Below, one piece after another: positions 1 through 8,973 of a DNA stretch of 64,000 nucleotides. Under the pieces are notes generated by a model that was not told the origin of the DNA, made no database searches, and saw only the letters and a program-made list of their open reading frames with translations. How positions within the stretch are numbered: position 1 is the first letter of the stretch; each line of letters begins with the position of its first letter. A program made the translations under genes and the position numbers. The DNA comes from Microbacterium sp. Au-Mic1 (GTDB taxonomy: Bacteria > Actinomycetota > Actinomycetes > Actinomycetales > Microbacteriaceae), in NCBI RefSeq assembly GCF_021341785.1, contig NZ_JAJTTF010000002.1, positions 186,001-250,000 on the forward strand. Direction: 5' to 3'.

Positions 1-60
1 GGTACGCCCGCACGGACCGGATCCAGCGCGGCGTCTCGCGCGGTGCGGGCGGGGGAGTGA
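1..60 (+). CDS. Possible 3' end of an upstream gene (partial)
   Basis: The frame beginning at base 1 is open to a TGA at 58-60 and would encode about 19 residues rich in Ala, Arg and Ser, as expected for a disordered C-terminal tail. Too little is present to name a family, and another frame is also open here, so the assignment is weak. Confidence 0.2.
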   Translation, partial: GTPARTGSSAASRAVRAGE

Positions 61-287
61 CGGTGCCGGCGGGGGCGTTGTCAGAGGCGGTCATACATTG
101 CTCTCTCTGCGAGGAGGCGCGGTTCGTACCGGATCCATGCGGCGGCGAGGCGCCACCTCCTTCAGAGTGCCCAACCTCCGCGGCGTTGTACAGTCGCCAT
201 GCCCTGCGCCGAGAACCTGTCCCCTTCGGTGCCGACGGTCGTACCCTGAAGAGGAGAGATGCGCCATCTCCCGATGGGAGGATCAGC
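61..287. other. Intergenic leader region upstream of the small hydrophilic gene
   Basis: This 227-bp stretch has no convincing full-size gene. It holds a -10-like TACAGT at 189-194, a small hairpin (GAGAT 256-260 with ATCTC 266-270) and the 10-codon mini-ORF at 259-291. No known riboswitch pattern was recognised. Confidence 0.3.
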
Positions 288-291
288 ATGA
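259..291 (+). CDS. Candidate mini-ORF (10 aa) coupled to the next gene
   Basis: ATG at 259 follows a strong purine-rich Shine-Dalgarno (GAGGAG, from 251) and encodes MRHLPMGGSA. Its TGA (289-291) overlaps the ATG (288-290) of the next gene in the ATGA form typical of translational coupling. It could be a genuine leader ORF, or simply the ribosome-binding region of the next gene read in frame. No homologue is recognised. Confidence 0.2.
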   Translation: MRHLPMGGSA

Positions 292-533
292 GCCAGGACG
301 ACCGACCCCAGATCCCGGATCCGCGCGACGGACTCGAGGGCACGTACACCGAGGTCGACGGGGAGCCCGGACAGGAGCGCACCGTGCACGGGCAGTACAC
401 CCGCACCGAGCGCGGCGGCCCCGATCCCGAGGACGAGGGCGCCTACGCCGATGCCGAGCACGGCGGCGGCGCGGAACCCCCGCGGCACTCCGCCCACGAC
501 CGCCACGGCAAGTACAACCGCCACGACCAGTGA
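288..533 (+). CDS. Small hydrophilic acidic protein, hypothetical (81 aa)
   Basis: ATG at 288 is preceded by GGGAGG with a spacing of about six bases, so it is preferred to the GTG 231 bases upstream in the same frame. The product is almost entirely polar, rich in Asp, Glu, Gly, His and Arg, with repeated Tyr/Thr-Glu stretches (such as GTYTEVDGE and GQYTRTE) and a His-rich C-terminal end. It has no signal peptide, membrane segment or recognisable domain and is probably disordered and cytoplasmic. I recall short proteins of this composition annotated only as hypothetical in Microbacterium. It stands alone, running towards the convergent Lrp-type gene only 13 bp away. No function is proposed. 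Confidence 0.6.
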   Translation: MSQDDRPQIPDPRDGLEGTYTEVDGEPGQERTVHGQYTRTERGGPDPEDEGAYADAEHGGGAEPPRHSAHDRHGKYNRHDQ

Positions 534-546
534 TCCGCTGAGGGCG

Positions 547-1023
547 TCAGCGCGGCGCGACGAGGCCCGAGCCGTCGCGGCGTTCGAACACGAGCTGCGT
601 CTCCGTGGCGCGGACGACGTCGTGCACGGTGATGCGCTCCAGCACGATGTCGCGGAGAGCACCGGCATCGGCGACGGCGACGTGCACGAGGAAGTCGTCG
701 GCGCCCGCGATGTGGAACACCTGCAGCACGCCCGCGGTCACCTCCAGAGCGTCGAACAGCGCCTCCACGCCCGCCTTGCTGTGGTTGCCCAGTCGCACCC
801 GGATCACCGCCTGTACCGGACGGCCGAGTGCGGCCGGGTCGAGCTGCAGCCGCAGCCCGAGGATCACCCCATGCGATCGCAGCGAGCGCAGCCGGAACGC
901 GCACGTGGAGGCGGGGATCCCCAGGGCGGCTGCAAGCTGCTTGATCGGCGCGTCAGGGCGTTCGGACAGGGCGCCGAGTATTCGCAGATCGAGTCCGTCG
1001 AGGCCGTGCTGCTCCGCGCTCAA
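547..1023 (-). CDS. Lrp/AsnC-family transcriptional regulator
   Basis: The protein has the Lrp layout: an N-terminal winged helix-turn-helix beginning 'LDGLDLRILGALSERPDAP' followed by a RAM/AsnC ligand domain ending in the usual 'HDVVRATETQLVFE' strand. These proteins bind DNA as dimers/octamers and sense amino acids. A TTG start at 1021-1023 is chosen because it follows AGGAGGAG with a 6-nt spacer and gives 158 aa, the usual family length. An in-frame ATG at 1066-1068 would add 15 residues but has no good ribosome-binding site. The gene is divergent from a PLP trans-sulfuration enzyme 113 bp away, so control of that enzyme in response to a sulfur amino acid is the likely role (inference from context). 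Confidence 0.88.
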   Translation of the reverse strand: MSAEQHGLDGLDLRILGALSERPDAPIKQLAAALGIPASTCAFRLRSLRSHGVILGLRLQLDPAALGRPVQAVIRVRLGNHSKAGVEALFDALEVTAGVLQVFHIAGADDFLVHVAVADAGALRDIVLERITVHDVVRATETQLVFERRDGSGLVAPR

Positions 1024-1136
1024 GATCCGCTCCTCCTGCCGTCCGATGGTTGTGCTGAGAACAAGCATCCCACTCGTGTCGGCTCCCTGCAGCAACGCAT
1101 GTGGTGGATCTCTGCGCACGGGGGGATCCTGGGGGC

Positions 1137-2342
1137 ATGATCGACGACGATTCCCTGCGTGACATGCCCCTGCGTCCCGAGACGGTGGCGGTGCACGCCG
1201 GCCGAGCCGACCTCGCCGCCCTCGGCGTGCACGCCGCGCCGATCGACCTCTCCTCGACCAACCCGCTGCCGGACATCGTGCACGGCGGCGACTCCTATGA
1301 ATCGATGGCGACCGGCGGCCACCCGCTGCCGGACGGCGGAAACGTCTACGCCCGCCTGTGGAACCCGACCGTCGCACGCTTCGAGGAGGGCCTCGCCGAA
1401 CTCGAGCACGCCGAGGCCGCCGTCGCGTTCTCCAGCGGCATGGCCGCGATGACGGCGGCGATCCTGTCGCACACCACGGCGGCAGGCAAGCACCACATCG
1501 TCGCGGTGCGGCCGCTCTACGGCGGCACCGACCACCTGCTCGACTCCGGGCTCCTCGGCGCCGAGACCACCTTCTGCGCCGAGGACGAGGTGCGTGCGCA
1601 TCTGCGTCCGGACACCGGCCTCGTGGTCGTCGAGACCCCCGGCAACCCCACTCTCGACCTGGTGGACATCGCCGCCGTGGTGGCGCAGGCGGGCGACGTG
1701 CCCGTGGTCGTCGACAACACGTTCGCGACCCCGCTGCTGCAGAACCCCCTGGATCTCGGTGCCGCCATGTCACTGCACAGCGCGACGAAGTACATCGGCG
1801 GTCACGGCGACGTGATCGCCGGCGTCATCGCGTGCTCGGAGGAGACGGCGCAGGCGCTGCGCCGCGTGCGTGCGATCACCGGGGCGCTGCTGCACCCGCT
1901 CGGCGCCTACCTGCTGCACCGCGGGCTCGCGACGCTGCCGGTGCGGATGGAACGGCAGCAGCGCTCCGCCGAGCGCGTCGTGGCGTGGCTCGCCGAGCAC
2001 CCCGCTGTGGCCGAGGTGTTCTACCCCGGCATCGACGACGAGCGCGGTCTCATCCCGCGGCAGATGCGCGGCGGGGGCGCCATGATCGCCGTACGGCTGC
2101 GTGACGGCTACGCCGCCGCAGAGGCGCTCACCGGATCCGTGCGACTGTTCACGCATGCCGTGTCGCTCGGTGGCGTGGACTCGCTCGTGCAGCACCCGGC
2201 CGCGCTCACGCATCGTCCCGTCGCGGCCGAGGCGCGCCCGGGCGCCGATATCGTGCGACTCTCGATCGGGCTCGAGGATCCGGAGGATCTCATCGGCGAT
2301 CTCGCGCAGGCACTCACCAGGATCGCCGCCCGCGTGGTGTGA
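1137..2342 (+). CDS. PLP-dependent trans-sulfuration enzyme (cystathionine gamma-synthase / methionine gamma-lyase family)
   Basis: This 401-aa protein matches the Cys/Met metabolism PLP family: substrate/PLP region 'YARLWNPTVARFE', the 'VVVDNTFATPLLQNP' segment and the Schiff-base lysine K218 in 'SATKYIGGHGD'. Members act as cytoplasmic tetramers and catalyse gamma-replacement or elimination on homoserine esters, cystathionine or methionine. The sequence does not let me decide between synthase, gamma-lyase and methionine gamma-lyase. The ATG at 1137 is preceded by GATCCT and six bases, a possible leaderless arrangement. The divergent Lrp-type regulator is the likely controller. Length is normal for the family. 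Confidence 0.9.
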   Translation: MIDDDSLRDMPLRPETVAVHAGRADLAALGVHAAPIDLSSTNPLPDIVHGGDSYESMATGGHPLPDGGNVYARLWNPTVARFEEGLAELEHAEAAVAFSSGMAAMTAAILSHTTAAGKHHIVAVRPLYGGTDHLLDSGLLGAETTFCAEDEVRAHLRPDTGLVVVETPGNPTLDLVDIAAVVAQAGDVPVVVDNTFATPLLQNPLDLGAAMSLHSATKYIGGHGDVIAGVIACSEETAQALRRVRAITGALLHPLGAYLLHRGLATLPVRMERQQRSAERVVAWLAEHPAVAEVFYPGIDDERGLIPRQMRGGGAMIAVRLRDGYAAAEALTGSVRLFTHAVSLGGVDSLVQHPAALTHRPVAAEARPGADIVRLSIGLEDPEDLIGDLAQALTRIAARVV

Positions 2343-2448
2343 CGCGGCGCGCACCGCGCGCTCCGTCCTGACGCCCCGTTTCCCGAGCGGGTGCGGCGCG
2401 GCGAGGGGCGCGCGGAGGTCGCGTGCCGTCGATGTCCGAGGCACCCGG

Positions 2449-2460
2449 CAGACTTGACGG
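2449..2460 (+). promoter_or_regulatory. Leaderless promoter -10 region of the MFS gene
   Basis: CAGACT (2449-2454) is followed by six bases and the GTG start at 2461. This supports GTG 2461 over the ATG at 2470 and suggests an mRNA starting at the initiation codon. No clear -35 hexamer is visible. Confidence 0.5.
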
Positions 2461-3735
2461 GTGACCGGAATGAGAGCCTTCTGGACAGCGCTGCCCACCG
2501 CGGGGCGCTGGCTGTTGTCGACCGTCGCGATCCAGACGTTGGGCCGCGGGCTGACCCTGCCGTTCACGATCATCTATCTGCATGAGGTGCGCGGGTTCGA
2601 TCTGGGCGTCTCCGGTGCGCTCATGAGCGTCATCGCCGTGACCGGGCTGGTCGTCACCGGGCCCGCCGGCACGCTGATCGACCGCTACGGCGCCCGTCGG
2701 GTGCTGCTGGCCGGTCTCGCGTCGATGATCGCGGGCTGCACCCTCCTCGCCTTCGCGACGTCGCCGATCACCGCGGCGATCGCGCTCGTGCTGATGGGCG
2801 TGAACTTCGGCGTTTCCTGGCCCGGCTTCAACGCGCTGATCGCCACGATCGTCGCCGGCGAGCTGCGTCAGCAGTACTTCGGCGTGAACTTCGCCCTCGT
2901 CAACCTCGGCATCGGCGTGGGCGGGATCATCGGCGGCTTCTTCGTCGACGTGCATCGGCCGGAGACGTTCATGGCGATCTTCCTGATCGACGCGGCCAGC
3001 TCGCTGATCCCGATGGCGCTGCTGCTCGGACCGCTGCGGCATGTGCGCACGCACGCCGACCCCGGCGAGGAGCACGAGCAGCGTGCCGAGGGGTACCGGC
3101 AGATCCTGCGCCGCCCGGCGGTGCTCTGGCTCACGTTGCTGACGTTCCTCGCCGTGTTCATCGGGTACGGGCAGATGGAGGGCGGCTTCCCGGCCTTCGC
3201 CCGTCAGGTGTCGGGGGTCTCGACGCAGGTCATCGGGTTCGCGTTCGCCGTGAACACCGCCGTCATCGTGCTCCTGCAGTTCGCCGTCCTGAAGCTCATC
3301 GCCGGCCACCGGCGCACCAGCGTGATGCAGGTGATGACCCTCGTCTGGGGGTTCTCCTGGGTGCTGCTGGGACTCACCGGGCTGCTGCCGAAGACGCTGG
3401 CCTCCGCGATCGGCGTGCTGCTGTTCATGGGCGTGTTCGCCTTCGGGGAGACCATGCTGCAGCCCACGGTGCCAGCGATCTGCAACGACCTGGCTTCCGA
3501 CCGCAGCCGCGGGCGGTACAACGCGATCAATGCGGCGGCGTTCCAGGGTGGGGCGATCGCCGGCCCGATCGCGGCCGGCGTGCTGCTCGGCGAGGGGCGT
3601 CAGATGTGGTTCATCGTTGCCATGGTGGTGGGATCCCTGCTGATCTGCGCTCTGACGATCGCGCTCGAGCGGCGTCTGCCCGCGGCCGCGAACGGTGTGC
3701 CGGCCGCGGCGGTGCCCGAGGTGCACGGCGCCTGA
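2461..3735 (+). CDS. MFS transporter (DHA1-like drug/metabolite exporter)
   Basis: The 424-aa protein is strongly hydrophobic, with about 12 predicted membrane helices in two halves. The MFS signature after helix 2 is recognisable as 'GTLIDRYGARRVLLAG' (G-x-x-x-D-R-x-G-x-R-R). A hydrophilic central loop lies near residues 195-215. MFS members of this kind use the proton gradient to export or import small molecules across the plasma membrane; the substrate cannot be read from sequence. The gene stands alone between the trans-sulfuration enzyme and the ABC operon, with no adjacent regulator. GTG start chosen because of the -10-like box six bases upstream. Confidence 0.88.
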   Translation: MTGMRAFWTALPTAGRWLLSTVAIQTLGRGLTLPFTIIYLHEVRGFDLGVSGALMSVIAVTGLVVTGPAGTLIDRYGARRVLLAGLASMIAGCTLLAFATSPITAAIALVLMGVNFGVSWPGFNALIATIVAGELRQQYFGVNFALVNLGIGVGGIIGGFFVDVHRPETFMAIFLIDAASSLIPMALLLGPLRHVRTHADPGEEHEQRAEGYRQILRRPAVLWLTLLTFLAVFIGYGQMEGGFPAFARQVSGVSTQVIGFAFAVNTAVIVLLQFAVLKLIAGHRRTSVMQVMTLVWGFSWVLLGLTGLLPKTLASAIGVLLFMGVFAFGETMLQPTVPAICNDLASDRSRGRYNAINAAAFQGGAIAGPIAAGVLLGEGRQMWFIVAMVVGSLLICALTIALERRLPAAANGVPAAAVPEVHGA

Positions 3736-3824
3736 CCGCGGGCTCGAGTGCGGCGCCGGTGGTGCGGAGAAAAGCATTGCGCGGCCGCGGCACTGCCTCC
3801 AGGATGGGGAAGTGCGTTTCGTTC

Positions 3825-3840
3825 GGATCGGTAACGATCC
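3825..3840. promoter_or_regulatory. Inverted repeat, possible operator of the large ABC operon
   Basis: GGATCG-GTAA-CGATCC forms a perfect 6+4+6 palindrome 25 bp before the first permease start. The central TAACGAT could be a -10 element, so a bound regulator would block the promoter. No regulator gene is adjacent. Confidence 0.35.
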
Positions 3841-3864
3841 CCTGACGAGTGCGCGGAGCGGTCG

Positions 3865-6237
3865 GTGACACGGACGAGGACGATGACGTTAGCGGTGAGG
3901 CGGGCGCGGCAGCAGACCGCGCGACTCCTGCTCGTCCTGCTCGCCGCCGGCCTTGTCGTTCTCGGCGTCGGCGGAACCGAAGCCCTGTCGGTCCGGCTCG
4001 TGGGGGACGGGGTGCACCGGGTCGCGGAACGCGCAGAACCGACATCGCGCGCTGCGAACGTCACCGCGTTGCGCGCGGAGGATCCGGACGCGCAGGACCG
4101 CGCCGTGCGAGCGGCGATCGCGAAGGCGTTCGCCGGCGCACCGGTCGACGTCAGTCGGATCGCGGTGAGCGAGATCTCGGTGGGCAACCCCGACGCCGTG
4201 CAGGCGATCAACGGGAAGGACGTCCCCGGTCGGGGTGAGCTGGCCGACGGAGCCTGGCCGCGACGCTCCGGCGAGGCGGCCGTGCTGGCCGCCGCGGCGG
4301 AGAAGCGCGGATGGCGCATCGGCGACGTGATCCCGCTCGGGGCGGACGCGGCGGGGGGAGTCGTCGAGGTCACCGTGGTCGGAACCTGGACGGCGAAGGA
4401 CCCTGCGGACCCCGCCTGGGCGGGGGATCCCGCGGTGGCGTCCGGCGACTCCGACGGTGCGGCGGGGCCCGTGCTCATCACCGCGGACGACATGGCGCGG
4501 CTGTGGACCACGCCGACGGTCACCTGGATCATCCAGCCGACGGCGCTGGCCGTCGACCGGCTGGACGGGTACCGCGCGGGGCTGGCACGCCTGGCGCAGC
4601 TCCCGGCCGAGGTCGATGCCGACAATCGCTCGAACACTGCGGTCGGGGGTGCGCTCGGCGACCTGCTGGATCGGGAGATCCGCGCGGTCGCAGTCGCCCG
4701 CGGCATGATGGCGGCGCCCACGGCGATCGTCGTGGCGCTGGGGGCGATCGCGATCGCCGTGATCCTCACCGCGTTGGCGGGAGCACGTCGAGAGGAACTG
4801 CGTCTGGTCCGCGCGCGCGGCGCTGCCGCGTCGGGCATCTCCGCGGCGGCAGCCGGCGAGGCCGCAGCGACGACCGGCGTCGGCGCCGCGCTCGCCCTGT
4901 GCGTTCTGCTCCCTGCCGGCGCGCCCGGCGTCCCGACGATCGTGGCGGGTGCGCTCACCGTGCTGATCGCCGCGGGAGTCGCCGCCTTCACCGCGGTGCG
5001 CGCCTCGGCGCCGACGACAGCGGCGCGTTCCGATGCCGGTCGGGGGATCGTGCTGGCGCTGCTGCTGCCGGCGCTGATCGTCGCAGCGCTGGCGGGGTTC
5101 GCGCTCTGGCAGCTGTTCGCGCAGGGCGGGGTGGTCTCGGAGGACGGCGCCGCGGATCCGGTCGCGTCCGCGGCCGGCGCCGCGTCACTGCTCGCGCTCG
5201 GCCTGTTCGTCCCTGTGCTCGCCGTGCTCGTCGCGGCGATCGCCGAACGCGCGGCCCGTCGCGGTCGCGGCATCATGCCCGTGCTGCCGCTTCGACAGAT
5301 CGCGCGCCGTGCCGGGATCGCCGCGGTCGCCATCCTGTGCCTGGCCCTCGCCGCGGGTTCCGCGACGATGGCGATCGGCGCCGGGCCGCTCGCCGAGGCC
5401 GTGGACCGCTCCGCCGTCCGCGCCGCCCTCGGGCAGGACGTGCGCGCTTCGGTCGGCGCGCAGCAGGCGGTGCCGCTCACCGCGGCGGAGGCGGAGGCGC
5501 TGCCGACGGTCACCCGCGCCGCCGAGGTGCTGAGCCGGGATGCAGACGTCGGTGCGGACACCGTGGCGTTCGTCGCCGTCGACCCGTCTGCTGCCGCGAT
5601 CCCCGCATCGGCGCGCGGGGTGCTCACCGCCCGGACCGGCGCCGACCTGCCCGTGGCGATCACCGCCGCACTCGCGCAGCGGCTGGGCGCCGTGCAGGGG
5701 ACGCGCTTCGCGATCACGCTGCGTCCGGAGGGCACGCGCCTGCAGGCCGAGGTCGCCGCGATCCTGCCGACGATCGCGGGCATCGGATCCGGCCCCGGTA
5801 TCCTCGCCGATCGCACCACCGCCACGACGATGGCCGAGGGGGTGCCCGCGAACGAGCTGTGGCTCGCGACCTCCGACCCTTCCTCCGTCGCCGCGACGAT
5901 CCGGGCCCGGTCGAACACGCCGGTGCGGATCCTCACTCCCGCCGCGGTGAGCGTCGCGCCGATCACCGGGACGTCCGCGATCCTGCTGGCCACCGGCTCT
6001 GCGGCTGCCGCTCTCCTGGGCCTGCTCGGTTTCCTCTCGGCCGTCGCCGCGGATCGCTCCCGCCGGACGGAGGAGCGCATCATCCTGCGCGCCCTCGGGC
6101 TCAGCGCGGTGCGGCAGCGGTCTGCGAGGTTCGGCGAGGTGGCGGGCATCGCGGTCTTCGGCGTGCTCGGCGGCGTGGCCGCGGGGCTCGCCGTGGTGAC
6201 CGTGGTGCTGCCGATGATGTGGGGGAGCGGATCATGA
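3865..6237 (+). CDS. ABC transporter permease, FtsX/MacB-like (790 aa)
   Basis: A GTG at 3865 follows GGAG with a 7-base spacer. The protein starts with one membrane helix (about residues 20-45), then a long extracytoplasmic domain, then clusters of helices near residues 285-310, 330-390 and 405-470. A second extracytoplasmic domain and C-terminal helices follow. This doubled layout is that of FtsX-like permeases of the MacB/LolCE type, which do mechanical work on periplasmic or lipid substrates rather than form a channel. It overlaps the second permease by ATGA (6234-6237) and is in an operon with two ATPases, so both permeases and both ATPases probably form one complex or two alternative ones. 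Substrate unknown; lipid, peptide or cell-wall functions are all possible. Confidence 0.85.
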   Translation: MTRTRTMTLAVRRARQQTARLLLVLLAAGLVVLGVGGTEALSVRLVGDGVHRVAERAEPTSRAANVTALRAEDPDAQDRAVRAAIAKAFAGAPVDVSRIAVSEISVGNPDAVQAINGKDVPGRGELADGAWPRRSGEAAVLAAAAEKRGWRIGDVIPLGADAAGGVVEVTVVGTWTAKDPADPAWAGDPAVASGDSDGAAGPVLITADDMARLWTTPTVTWIIQPTALAVDRLDGYRAGLARLAQLPAEVDADNRSNTAVGGALGDLLDREIRAVAVARGMMAAPTAIVVALGAIAIAVILTALAGARREELRLVRARGAAASGISAAAAGEAAATTGVGAALALCVLLPAGAPGVPTIVAGALTVLIAAGVAAFTAVRASAPTTAARSDAGRGIVLALLLPALIVAALAGFALWQLFAQGGVVSEDGAADPVASAAGAASLLALGLFVPVLAVLVAAIAERAARRGRGIMPVLPLRQIARRAGIAAVAILCLALAAGSATMAIGAGPLAEAVDRSAVRAALGQDVRASVGAQQAVPLTAAEAEALPTVTRAAEVLSRDADVGADTVAFVAVDPSAAAIPASARGVLTARTGADLPVAITAALAQRLGAVQGTRFAITLRPEGTRLQAEVAAILPTIAGIGSGPGILADRTTATTMAEGVPANELWLATSDPSSVAATIRARSNTPVRILTPAAVSVAPITGTSAILLATGSAAAALLGLLGFLSAVAADRSRRTEERIILRALGLSAVRQRSARFGEVAGIAVFGVLGGVAAGLAVVTVVLPMMWGSGS

Positions 6238-8894
6238 TGCGCCGTCCCGCCACCGCCGCCGTGGTCGTGCGCACGGTGCTCACCGCGCCGCTGCTGTCGT
6301 CCTTCCTCGTCCTCGCGATCGCCGCCCTGACGTTCGTGGGCGTGCTGGTGCCCGCGCTCATCGACCAGGCGCGCACGGCGACGGTGCAGCACCAGATCGA
6401 GGAGATCCCCGAGATCGGCCGGCCGCTCACGGCGTCGCAGCCCGGGATCGCGGGTCTGTCCAACGGTGCTCCGGTCGAGGAGCACGCGTGGTCCAAGCCC
6501 CTCGCGGCCCTGCAGGCGGAGCGCGAGCGGCAGCCCGAGCCGCTGCGCAGTGCACTGGGCGCCCCTCGCGTGCTCGGGAGCTTCGGAGCGACGGCGCTGC
6601 AGGCCGAGCGCAAGGTCCCGCGCAACCTGGTGCAGCTGGTCATGGATCCGGGGCTCGAGCATCGCAGCCGCCTCGTCGCGGGGGCGTACCCGCAGCCCAC
6701 CGACCCCGCCACCGGCATCGACATCGTGCTCACCGAGCAGGCTGCGGCGGATCTGGACTGGAAGGTCGGCGAGGTGCGTCATCGCCAGGACCTCACGGTG
6801 CGCCTGACCGGCCTGGTCGCTTCCAACGGCGCGGATCCGCTCGCCTGGAAGATGCTGGTCGGCTCCATGAAGCCGACCATCCAGTACAGCCCTGACGGGG
6901 ACCGCATCCTGCAGACGGTCGGTTTCATGGCGCCCGACGAGGCCCTGCGGCTCGGGGACCTGCTCACGCAGACATCGACGGCGTCCTGGATCCCCCTGGA
7001 TCCGCACGGGATCTCCGCTCCGGACGCGGCGACCGTGAGCACCCAGTTGCGGCTGTTCGTGGCGAACCCCGTGCACGTGGGCGAATCCGGGGGATTCTTC
7101 GATCGCGGTCTGCAGTTCTCCTCGCCGATCGCGGACGCCCTGGATCGCGGGGTCGCCCGCGGGAACGCGCTCGTCGCGGTGGTCGCGGTCGCCGCTGTGG
7201 GGCCGCTCGCCGTGGCCGGAGTGATGCTGGCACTGGCCGGACGGCAGCTCGCGCTGCGCCGCTGGCGGGCCGCCGCCCTCGCCCGGGCCAGGGGCGCTTC
7301 GATGGCGCAGCTGTCCGTGGTCCTCGGCGGAGAGGCACTCGTGCTCGGTCTGCTCGGCGCGGGGATCGGGTTGGCGGTCGGGGCGGTGCTGTCGCCGCGT
7401 GGTCCGGATGCGCTGAGCTTCCTGCTGGCCGCGGTGCTCGTGCTCGTCCCGACCTGTGCGGTCCCGGTCACCGTCACCACCGACCTGCGCCGTGCCGAAC
7501 GCCGGGACGGGATAGCGAAGCGATCGCGGCCGTGGCGGCGCCTCCTCGCAGAGGCCGTCATCATGGCGCTCGCCGTCGCGTTCGCCGTCCTCCTCCTGGG
7601 TCGTGGTGAGGTGGTCCGGGTGGATCCCGTGCTGCTCGCGATGCCGGTGCTCATCGGCGGTGTGGGCACGGTGGCGGTGCTGCGGCTGCTCCCGCTCCTG
7701 CTCGACGCGCTGCACCGCGGTGCCGGGCGCCGCACCGGCCTGATCGCGCTGCTGGGCCCGGCACGAGCGCTGCGCGATGCCGCTCTGCGCACCGCGCCGG
7801 CGCTCGCCGCCGTGATCGGCATCGCGGTGGCGGTGTTCTCGGTGTCGTTCGCGGCGACCGTGTCGGACGGGATCGGCCGTACGGCGCGGGACGCCACGGG
7901 TGCCGACGTGGCCGTGTCGATGCCGTACTTCGAGGATGCGCAGATCGAGGCCGCACGGAAGATCCCCGGCGTCGAGGCGGTCGCGACACTGGACGCCGAC
8001 GAGATCGGTCAGGGTGCCTCGCCGGGCGCTTCCGATCGGGTGCGCATCTATGCGATCGACCGGGACGCCTTCGCGCGCGTGCAGCGCGGCTTCGACGGCG
8101 CACTGCCGCTGCCCGCATCGCTGACGGCGGCATCGGGCGGATCCGTCCCGGTCGTCGCCTCCGAGCAGCTGCTCGCCCAGTTCGGCGACACGCTCACGGT
8201 GAACGGACACGCCGTGCGGGTCGTCGCCCGCACCGCGCAGCCGACGCCGTTCGGGAGCGCGGAGAAATGGGTGATCGTCGACCGCGGGAACATCGACAGG
8301 ATCGGCATCGCCTCGCCGCTGGTCACGAGGCTGTTCGCCTCGGTCGCCCCCGGTCACGATCCGCGTACGGTCGCGACGGCGCTCACGGCGCGACTCGGCG
8401 ACTCGGCCACCGCGACGACCGTCGACCAGATCATCGCGCAGGCCGCTTCGGATCCGGCGTCGTCCGCCCTGCGGACCGCGCTGCTCGTCGCGACGGCGGT
8501 CGTCGCGGTTCTGCTCGCGTTCGCCATCATGCAGACGCTCATGCTCGGGTCGGCGGCGCGTGCTCGACTGCTTGCACTGCTGCGCGCGGTCGGCTATCCC
8601 CGCCGGAGGGAGTTGCCGCTCGTGGCCTGGGAGGTCGGGCCGGCGCTCGTCGTGGCTGTTCCGGTGGGCGTGGTCTCGGGGCTCGCGATGTCGTGGCTCG
8701 TGGTCGGCGCGCTGGACCTGCGCGGCTTCACGGGAGGGCAGGCCGCTCCTGCGCTCAGCCTCCCTGTGGTCTGGCTCATCGCGGCGGTGCTCGGATTCGT
8801 GGCGGTCACCGCCGTGGCCGTGCTGCTGGCGACGGGCGCCGCGATGCGGCTGCGCAGCGCCGACGCGATCAGGGTCGCCGATGACGAGGGGTGA
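6234..8894 (+). CDS. ABC transporter permease, FtsX/MacB-like (886 aa)
   Basis: The ATG at 6234 overlaps the upstream stop; GGGGGAGCG provides a ribosome-binding site, and a second ATG follows at 6237. An N-terminal helix (about 15-40) leads into a large extracytoplasmic domain containing 'QPTDPATGIDIVLTEQAAADLDW', typical of MacB-like periplasmic domains. Helix groups lie near residues 310-335, 360-415, 440-490 and at the C-terminus. FtsX cores usually have four helices per unit; the length fits a duplicated permease. It is translationally coupled to the preceding permease and followed 75 bp later by the ATPase genes. Substrate unknown. Confidence 0.85.
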   Translation: MMRRPATAAVVVRTVLTAPLLSSFLVLAIAALTFVGVLVPALIDQARTATVQHQIEEIPEIGRPLTASQPGIAGLSNGAPVEEHAWSKPLAALQAERERQPEPLRSALGAPRVLGSFGATALQAERKVPRNLVQLVMDPGLEHRSRLVAGAYPQPTDPATGIDIVLTEQAAADLDWKVGEVRHRQDLTVRLTGLVASNGADPLAWKMLVGSMKPTIQYSPDGDRILQTVGFMAPDEALRLGDLLTQTSTASWIPLDPHGISAPDAATVSTQLRLFVANPVHVGESGGFFDRGLQFSSPIADALDRGVARGNALVAVVAVAAVGPLAVAGVMLALAGRQLALRRWRAAALARARGASMAQLSVVLGGEALVLGLLGAGIGLAVGAVLSPRGPDALSFLLAAVLVLVPTCAVPVTVTTDLRRAERRDGIAKRSRPWRRLLAEAVIMALAVAFAVLLLGRGEVVRVDPVLLAMPVLIGGVGTVAVLRLLPLLLDALHRGAGRRTGLIALLGPARALRDAALRTAPALAAVIGIAVAVFSVSFAATVSDGIGRTARDATGADVAVSMPYFEDAQIEAARKIPGVEAVATLDADEIGQGASPGASDRVRIYAIDRDAFARVQRGFDGALPLPASLTAASGGSVPVVASEQLLAQFGDTLTVNGHAVRVVARTAQPTPFGSAEKWVIVDRGNIDRIGIASPLVTRLFASVAPGHDPRTVATALTARLGDSATATTVDQIIAQAASDPASSALRTALLVATAVVAVLLAFAIMQTLMLGSAARARLLALLRAVGYPRRRELPLVAWEVGPALVVAVPVGVVSGLAMSWLVVGALDLRGFTGGQAAPALSLPVVWLIAAVLGFVAVTAVAVLLATGAAMRLRSADAIRVADDEG

Positions 8895-8898
8895 TCGC

Positions 8899-8973
8899 AT
8901 GCGGCGAGGACACAAGGGGCATGGCGATGAGGAACGGAAGATCATGAACGCACGAGGAGGGGCCGGGCGATGA
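8899..8973 (+). CDS. Candidate mini-ORF (24 aa) coupled to the ABC ATPase gene
   Basis: ATG at 8899, five bases after the permease stop, opens a 24-codon frame rich in Arg, Gly, Lys and Glu. Its TGA (8971-8973) overlaps the ATG (8970) of the ATPase as ATGA, which would keep ribosomes on the message across the only gap in this operon. It may be a coupling leader without function of its own. Confidence 0.22.
   Translation: MRRGHKGHGDEERKIMNARGGAGR

Noticed and set aside
61..287. Riboswitch upstream of the small hydrophilic gene
   Set aside because: Only small GC-rich hairpins are present and no known aptamer core was recognised.
1024..1068. Alternative ATG start of the Lrp regulator
   Set aside because: No ribosome-binding site and adds residues not typical of the family, while TTG at 1023 has AGGAGGAG. 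It remains possible.
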